DNA from: Parastagonospora avenae f. sp. tritici 18332-5
Taxonomy: Eukaryota > Ascomycota > Dothideomycetes > Pleosporales > Phaeosphaeriaceae
Length of the DNA stretch: 64,000 nucleotides
Direction of reading: 5' to 3'
Assembly: GCA_022559985.1 (NCBI GenBank)
Contig: JAFJTR010000011.1
Coordinates: 1-64,000, forward strand
The stretch's first letter is position 1; each line of letters opens with the position of its first letter. A model generated the notes under the pieces. That model worked only from the letters and a program-made list of their open reading frames with translations. It was not told where the DNA came from and did no database searches. The position numbers were made by a program, and so were the translations under genes. This document shows positions 57,081 through 64,000 of the stretch, one piece after another.

Positions 57081-60000
57081 TTAGTTCTCCCCAAACACGT
57101 CACCCAGCTCAACCATACCGACACTCCAAATTTCCCTCTCATCTTCCACCTCATCACTACTCAATCCCAATCCACCGCTACCACCTTCGGCTTCCCTCCT
57201 CTCTCGCGCCTGTCCGGCCAGTCTCATAGCAACCCTCTTGAAGTAGTCTCCCATACTCCTCTGCTGGCCTGCCGATAGAGTCTTTCCTGGGCCGGACATG
57301 TACTTGTCGAACACCGCCGTCTCTTCATCGACAACGCTGAAAAGTGTCAGGAAAGCGGCTTCGGCGCCTAGCTTGACGGGAATGACAGGATCGCGGACCG
57401 ACGCGAAGATGGGTGGCGTCAAGAGTGGGATATGTGGGCGGATAAGGTCGTTGTGCTCGCGTGCTACGGTGCGGAGCACAACCAGAGCTAGACGACGCGT
57501 GTCGACAGGATGGCCAGGCTCAATGATGGGCGCAAGAGCTTCGAAGATGGGTTTGGTGTGTTCGAACGTCTTGTTGGTCTTTTCACCGAGAAGGTACTTT
57601 CCGGCTGCCAGGACAGCATTGTCTGATATAACGGGCTGAGCATGGGCGACACCTTGACAGATGATGTGGATGGTATCGTCCGCGAAAGAGCCTGCAAGGG
57701 CTTCAGGTGCATCGAGTAGAATGGCGTTGATTGCCAACACCGAAGCCTTGCTAAAGTGCGTCGTGAGGACTCTTGTTTTCAGCAGACCTGTGGCAATATC
57801 TTCAGGTAGACAGCTGATGAGGGCACCAAGTAGGCGAGCATTCGTGATAGCCATTGCATCTAGAGTTGATCAGCTTGGGTCGTAGTGAAAGACAGAGATA
57901 ATAGATACCGTTTGAATCATCGGTCTCAGTATCGATGAGACTCAAAATAGCGTTCCTGCTTGCCTCGTTCATGTTCTTGCCAGCCTTGCTCACTACCTCG
58001 AACAGGGCCTTCAACATGGCAGTCTTGACGGCTTCGTCACTCGTCTTGGATCCGGTCACCAGTTCAGCGATGAGAGGATCCACTCGCGGGGTCAGCTTGA
58101 TCAATGTACCCAACGCCTTGGCCGCTCGCGCTCGCAAAACGTCAGACGATGTGTCAGCAAGTGACTTGGCGAAAGTGCGTTGCAGTTGGGGCAGGAAAGG
58201 CTTCAGGAACGTTGGGATCTTCTCAAGCAAGTTGTTGAGTGTGAGAAGGATAGCTGCCTTGACGTCCGTAGATCGTTCAGTAACCACACGAATGAGAGGT
58301 CCAGTGATCTGAGTGACGAATGGCTGCAATGCTTTGGCGCTTGTGCGGTCAATGACATCTGAGATAGCCAACGCGGCTTGTGTTCGCTGATCGACTGAGC
58401 CGTTCATGAGACCTTGAAGGAAGATAGGCAGGATGGCGTTGATACCCTTGGGTAGTGAGAAACCAGGCAGGTCTGCGCCAGCAACACCGACTTGGCTGAG
58501 TGTCTGGCGAGTAGAGAGAACGAGTGACTCCATCTCCTCCTTCCGCAAGCGCTTGGTGGTAAGTGTACTGAGAGCAGTCCATGCTGCCTTGACCACCTCC
58601 TTGTCGCCATCATCGAACGAAATGAGCAGGGCGCGGATGAGATCAGGGTAATACCTGGAGAAGTCCTCCTCGTATTCGGCGAAGAATTTGGCAAGGTGCA
58701 TGTCAGCTCGCATACGTCGCCGTTCGTCGTCGTGCTTAGCTAGGGCAAGCATCACGCTCATAGCTGTGTTGAGGCCATCATACTCGTCCACAGAGAGCAA
58801 CACCTTGTCAAATGAGCTCTCCAACTCATTTCTAAGTTCTTCGTCCTTGCAGCTAATCACATTGTCCATGATGGTGTTGAGAATGTTTGGCAGGCGTCTG
58901 GTCATGGCGGAGCTTGCGACCTCGGCCAAGGATGCGATCGCCCGTGCGTTAAAGGCAGACATTGGGGAGGTGAGAAGAGTAGGGAGAAGGTTGGGAAGGA
59001 TGACGTTAGAACGCGCATGATCTGTGAGCAGCGTAAGAAGGGCTGAGAGCGCGTTCTGGGCGTCGTCGTCGCTCCGCAGCAGGTTGAGGAGGTAAGGTAA
59101 GACCTGTTCAACAGACTTCTTGCCCAATATTTGTTGGAGAGCATCGAAGGCCTCAGCCGCTGCTTCACGAACGTCGGCATCAGGATCCACGAGTGCTGTC
59201 CTGACGACTTGGATGAGGGTCTTCTCGTAGTCTTCCAGTTGCTCGGGTGAGGCGGATGAAATGAGTTCACGGAGAGCAATACAGATACCCTGCTTGGCAT
59301 CGGTGTCTGTCGTGTGCAAGCCTTCTTCTAGTGTAGGTAGCAAAGTAGCCAACACGCCGTCGCCAGCTTTGCGGATAAGTTCTCCAAGAGCGTTGCCAGC
59401 AATGACCTTTTGCTCCATATTGGAGCTTGCGAGGCGGCGGATGATGAGCTGTGTAAGAGTAGGCACAAGCTCGCGAAGGGTTCGTGGAGTAGCCACCAAT
59501 GCCTTCCAAACATTGATAGATGCTGTGCGAACAAGACCAGACGTGTCGCACCTGCAAATGTACAGAGCAGACAGGACCTTGTTGCGCTTCTCCTCTCCGA
59601 GTACTTCGAGCAGAGATGCACCGGCCTCCTTCGCGCCTTCTTCGACTTCTTCTTCCTCGACCTTTCCACTGATACCCGTGAGGTTGAACAGAAGATCTCC
59701 CACAAGCTCCACGGAGCTGAGTCGGATACGGTAGCTGTCGTCCGCAAGACCTCTCTCGAGCTCTGGTAGAAGGAGATCGATGGCCTTGGTAGCAAAGTTC
59801 TTGACAAGTAATCGCCCAGCGCGCAGAGCAGTGTCGCGAATCGATTCGACATCGTCTGCAAGACCACCAAGGATGGGTGGAATGATCTTGCTGAGGTAAT
59901 TGGCGAAGCTGTTTCCGAAGCAGGCCGGCAAGAAGATGAATAGAGACATGAATCCTTCTCGCACTGAAGCTCGACTGCTCGCGACATTTTGCAGAATGCT

Positions 60001-63000
60001 GGGTAATGTCTCCTCCAAGCGGCTCGTACCCAGACCAGCGAGTACTTCTGACAGAGCTTGGGCGGAACCCAACCGATCGCCAGCACCAGTGTCCGACTTG
60101 AGTGTAGACATAAGACTTGGGATGAGATCTGGTAGTGCATCTTCTCCGAGTTTCTCGACCAGGGAACCAAGTGCCTTCGACGCTGTTGCACGAGTAGTAG
60201 GGACAGGGTCCACGATGGCTACGCGCAGGCCAGCAACTAGGATTGGCAAATGAGCAACAACATCTTTCCGTTCTGTCAGATATGCTAAGCTGCCAATGAT
60301 TTGTGCAGATTTGCGCTTTGTGCCCGATCGGTCGCCCAATCCTCGCTCGAGAATGCGGACCACCAGGGCGAGAGACGGAGCGTCAAGGAAATGAGCAAAC
60401 TGGATCTTGATGAGCGCATCGAGAGCATCATCAGTGTACTTTGTTGGATCACTGAGTGCTTTCAGGATGATGTTTACGACGCTCTTGATCTCAGGGTTGC
60501 TGATGACTTCTCCGAAACGCTGTAGACTGCGATTGGCCGATGATCGCACTTCTTTGTGACTGTCCGTCAGAACTGTTGTCAGTGGCGGAATGATATCCGG
60601 CAAGCTCATGGAAAGCTGGTTCGGATCTAGGTATGCCATGGCACCTAAGGAATCGCAGGCGCCCTTCTTACTTCGCCACTGCTGGTCGTCAAGTCCTTCT
60701 AGCAAGATTGGTAACACTTGCTTCACGCCAAATGAGCTCAGAGTTGAGAAGCTGGTCTTCGCTGCGTCAAGGCAGGCTTCTCGGACGTCCGCGCTTGAGT
60801 CGCCGAAACCAGCGAGCAATTGTGGTACGAGCTGGATAACATATGGCTCAAACAAGCGTCCCAAGATCAGCGATAACAGCTCGTATGCTAGGTAAACGCC
60901 TTGTCTTTGGTTGACTTCCTTTTTGTTTTCGGAAGCGCCCTTGAGTGTTGACATGATGCGGTGTTCCTTGAGCACACCCAGACCCTTGCCACGAACGATA
61001 CCTGCAAGGCCATAGGCAGCACCTCGTCGAGACGCGTATTTCTTTGATGTAAGTAGCTGTTCCATAATCTGGCTGATGTAAGAGGAGACCTCTTGTTGTG
61101 ATGTGCGAACAAGTGGTGGCAGGCATTGTGCCACAGCATACTGTACGGTTTCGGAAGGGGTACTGAGGGTGGCCAGTAATCTTTGGACGACCTTGGCTAC
61201 ACGCTCATCACCGGCCTCCAAATGACGGCCGAGAGCACCGTAGAGAATGATGACCGCTTCGTTGACCTGGTCATACATCTCTGATTTCCGATCTGGCCCT
61301 TCAAGCGCATCCTCGAGGAGCTTCATAAGAGGCTCCACTTCTGACTGCGCTTTAGTGTTGATGATGGAAGTAGCTGCATCGATCATTGCTTCTCGCACAG
61401 CCGCACTTCGATCTCCAAGCGGGCCCTCGTAGACCATAAAATTGAGGAAGTCCGACAAATCACTTGGCTGGAAAGCCTGAGTTAATTCTTTGAAGGCAAG
61501 AGCGATACCATCTCGGCTTTCCCAAGGATCACGTAGATCGACTTTACGGGGCATACCATATTCGTCGCGCTCAGGCATCCGTGGTTTTGCCTTCTCCCGG
61601 TAGGATTCTTGCAGTTTCGCTAGGAGATCATGGAATGTTGTTGGGTATTTCGCGACGACCTCACCAAGAGAGCGAGCAGCGGCTCTTCTCAGTTGCTTGT
61701 CCAACGAATTCAAATATGGCAGCATTTGTGAGCCTGCTGACTCTTCTAGTTTCAAATCGTTTTCGTCCCAGATTGTGTGAGCTAGCTCAGCGTTTTCTGG
61801 CACGTCGTCATGACAGGCGAGGAAGATTTCCTCACTGAATGTCATGTCGTTCGTGTCTAGCTCGGCGTCAACAGCTTGCAGTACAGCGGTCCGAACCGAG
61901 GTCTCCGGTACAATGGCTCCAAGTAGAAGTGCACTCAGCTCGTCATTGTTGATGTTGGGAGCAAGGCCGCTAGCAAGATCAGTGAGACAGTCCTTGATCA
62001 GTTTGTAGTGTTGCTGGTATCGTTGCATCGACCAGACCAGTATTTCGAGTAAGTCTTTGCGTGGCAGACGGACATCAGTACAGGCGTTGGTGTGGAAAGC
62101 GATGATCTCGATGGCCAGAATTAGCTGTTCGTCCGCTTCTTCAGCAGACGGACGCCCAATCCCGCCTTTCTCGAGCACTAAAAATACGAGGGGAAAGCAG
62201 TATGCGAGTGTGACCGGATCCAGTGGCCTTTGCTCACCTAGAAATCGGAGACGGTAGAGCACGCGGGTGACCAAGTCACCAAGATCTTCCCCTTCATATT
62301 CGCTGGACAGCTGAATGGATCCAATGGTCCTCAATGTGGCGACACCTACAAAGGGTCGCAGATGACCTAGTCTGTTCGATATTCGCTCCGAGCAAGCAAT
62401 GTAGGCAGTTGCAGGTAAATCGCCTAGCAAAAGACCGGCGCCGGATCGAATAGACTGGATCAGAAGATCAACAGCCGCCCCCATCCATTGCTCTGCCTCG
62501 GTAGGCGGTCCAGTTGCAAGGCTCTTGATAATTCCGACACCTCGCCTCATCTTGCGCTCTGTTATCGTGACTTCATCTCGGATAGCTGCTTCTTTAGCAA
62601 GCTGTGCATTGACCTTGGCGCGTTCTTCGGCGGAGAGCTTCTTGGTCTCGCCCTTCTTCTGCGCGAGCTGGGCTCGGAGCTCCTCTTCCCATTTGAGCGT
62701 ATCGTAGTCTTTCGTGTTCTTATCAATAGCCACCGGGCCTTTCTTCGACAAAACGTCAACGTAAGCTGTATCTGCTGGCGTTCGGAAGATGGCCGCTTCG
62801 GTGGGACCTATCGACTCCAGTTGCTTTGGGTTGAGGTCCTGACTAAATTGTTCGACTACAGCTGGCAATGCTGCCGCTGGCGCTACAAAGGCCATATCAG
62901 TGTAAGCACTGTATGCTGCAAGGCTGATAGCCGGGATTTGTGCGTTGTCAATGTTCTGGTGAGTATTAGTGACTGTGCTGGGCAATCTGATCTCTTCAAT

Positions 63001-64000
63001 GCTTACCTCAGTAGCATCATTGATGACGCCTATGCACTCCTTCAAATTGGCTTGTACTAGATCACCAGGGTCAATTCCCATGCGGAGACACAAGTCGATC
63101 CAGGAAACCCGGGGAATCATCTCCTTCCTAGCCAGCACGATCAAACTAAGGGCTTGTGAACTCAAGTCTTTCTGATCGATGCTCGCTCCCTGCTTCCGGA
63201 CCGCATCGGATGGTACACAGAGACAGCTTATCACAACACCCAAGTCAGTGGAGCCTGACTTGGATGCAACTGCAGCACTGTCTTTGTCCTCTCGCTCGCT
63301 GGACCGGTACCATGACCAGATGCCTTCGGTCATAATGTTGCTGATGCCAGAAGGAGAGACTTGAAGATAGGTCCGAGTCAGAGCCTGTTTGGCAGCAGAC
63401 TTAGCCCTGGCCGAAACACTTTGCCCAACGATGAGGAAGATGAACGCATGTGCCCATGAAGTCTGTGCCTCTTTCGACCTGGCTTCTTGTACTAAAAAGG
63501 GTGCGACCGATGTCAGGGCACGCAATGCGATAGTCACGTCATCTTCTGTGGACAACTTGGAGTACACCTTTGGGTTGAGTAGAAAGGAAGGTTTTGGCTG
63601 TACTGCGAGCGAATGTGAGAGCACATCGGACTTCTTGTAGATGGCGGTAATTTTCTCGTCCTTTATGTGTTGTACTTTGTCCAAGAGAAGAGCTGCAACA
63701 TAGTGACCCACGGTGATGAGACCGCTCTGTGTTGCCGGAATAGGATTTGCGATTACTTCTTGCCAAATCTCTACGAATTTTGGTAGCGTTGCCTGACAGA
63801 AAGCGAGTATGTCAGCTTGCGCATGCTGTTCGTCGGACAGATTCCACCATATGTCCGCAGCGCGGATAGCCCACAGCCTCCGCACGGGAACACGCTTGTC
63901 TGCCATGCCCTTGATGAACGCATCAGACACAGCTTTGTCAAGAGCAACTCCGTTAGCCAGGCCAAAAGTGAGGTGATCAGTCATGGTCGACACCTCAGCA
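57081..64000 (-). CDS. GCN1: GCN1, activator of the GCN2 eIF2-alpha kinase (5' end cut by window)
   Basis: Ribosome-associated HEAT-repeat scaffold that relays uncharged-tRNA and collision signals to GCN2. Exons visible: 63007-64000, 57909-62955 and 57081-57859. They give about 2272 residues; family members have about 2670, so roughly 400 N-terminal residues lie beyond the window. The frame is open through the edge, so the ATG near 63985 is probably internal. HEAT repeats fill the chain. The eEF3-like region is around the middle (for example RRGAAYGLAGIVRGKG, RSSANRSLQRFGEVI), and the GCN2-binding stretch follows (IVDPVPTTRATASKALGSLVEKLG). The 51-nt intron at 62956-63006 has no stop and is a multiple of three; I call it because GTAAGC and CACCAG flank it and family sequence skips it. 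Confidence 0.94.

Noticed and set aside
1..64000. CRISPR arrays, integrated virus or intact transposon
   Set aside because: I saw no repeat-spacer pattern, no reverse transcriptase, transposase or integrase motifs, and no long terminal repeats. The sequence is eukaryotic, with spliced genes throughout.

Overview
The window is a 64 kb piece of nuclear DNA from a filamentous ascomycete, most likely Pezizomycotina. Four things point there: genes broken by short GT-AG introns (about 45-120 nt), a Zn2Cys6 regulator, a con-6 conidiation gene, and a DIM-2-type cytosine methyltransferase. DUF3431, alternative oxidase and a peroxisomal alcohol oxidase fit the same group. A dothideomycete is my best guess, but that is inference. 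I read about 24 reliable protein-coding loci, one tRNA gene, one inactivated methyltransferase gene and a few weak small genes. Exon boundaries were worked out by eye from frame continuity, splice consensus and family resemblance.

Left arm (1-18 kb): the first 4.4 kb is nearly empty, apart from one likely small spliced membrane-protein gene and a 20-bp tandem repeat. Then come a single-pass SH3 membrane protein, tRNA-Thr(AGT) with a 9-nt intron, a Zn2Cys6 regulator, a peroxisomal alcohol oxidase (7 exons, C-terminal SRL), a mitochondrial alternative oxidase and an acylphosphatase. The two oxidases and the regulator form a plausible alcohol/methanol and respiratory-overflow neighbourhood.

Middle (18-42 kb): a conserved protein of unknown function, TAF12 (TFIID/SAGA), a thioredoxin with the unusual active site WCQQC, the ER folding sensor UGGT ending in RDEL, a DHA2-type MFS transporter, a DUF3431 membrane protein, the DIM-2-like methyltransferase carrying in-frame stop codons, dihydroorotase (URA4), con-6, and a DENND6-type Rab GEF.

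Right arm (42-64 kb): dense housekeeping genes, namely VAC14, VMA12, COQ1, a LENG1-like CIR_N/RS protein, a conserved unknown, PRP6, HFI1/ADA1 (SAGA) and GCN1, which runs off the right edge. The genes do not form one pathway. Recurring themes are splicing (PRP6, LENG1-like), SAGA/TFIID (TAF12, HFI1), vacuole function (VAC14, VMA12) and mitochondrial electron transfer (alternative oxidase, COQ1). I see no secondary-metabolite cluster, CRISPR array or intact transposon. The most notable observation is the methyltransferase locus, whose premature stops can each be explained by a single C-to-T change.
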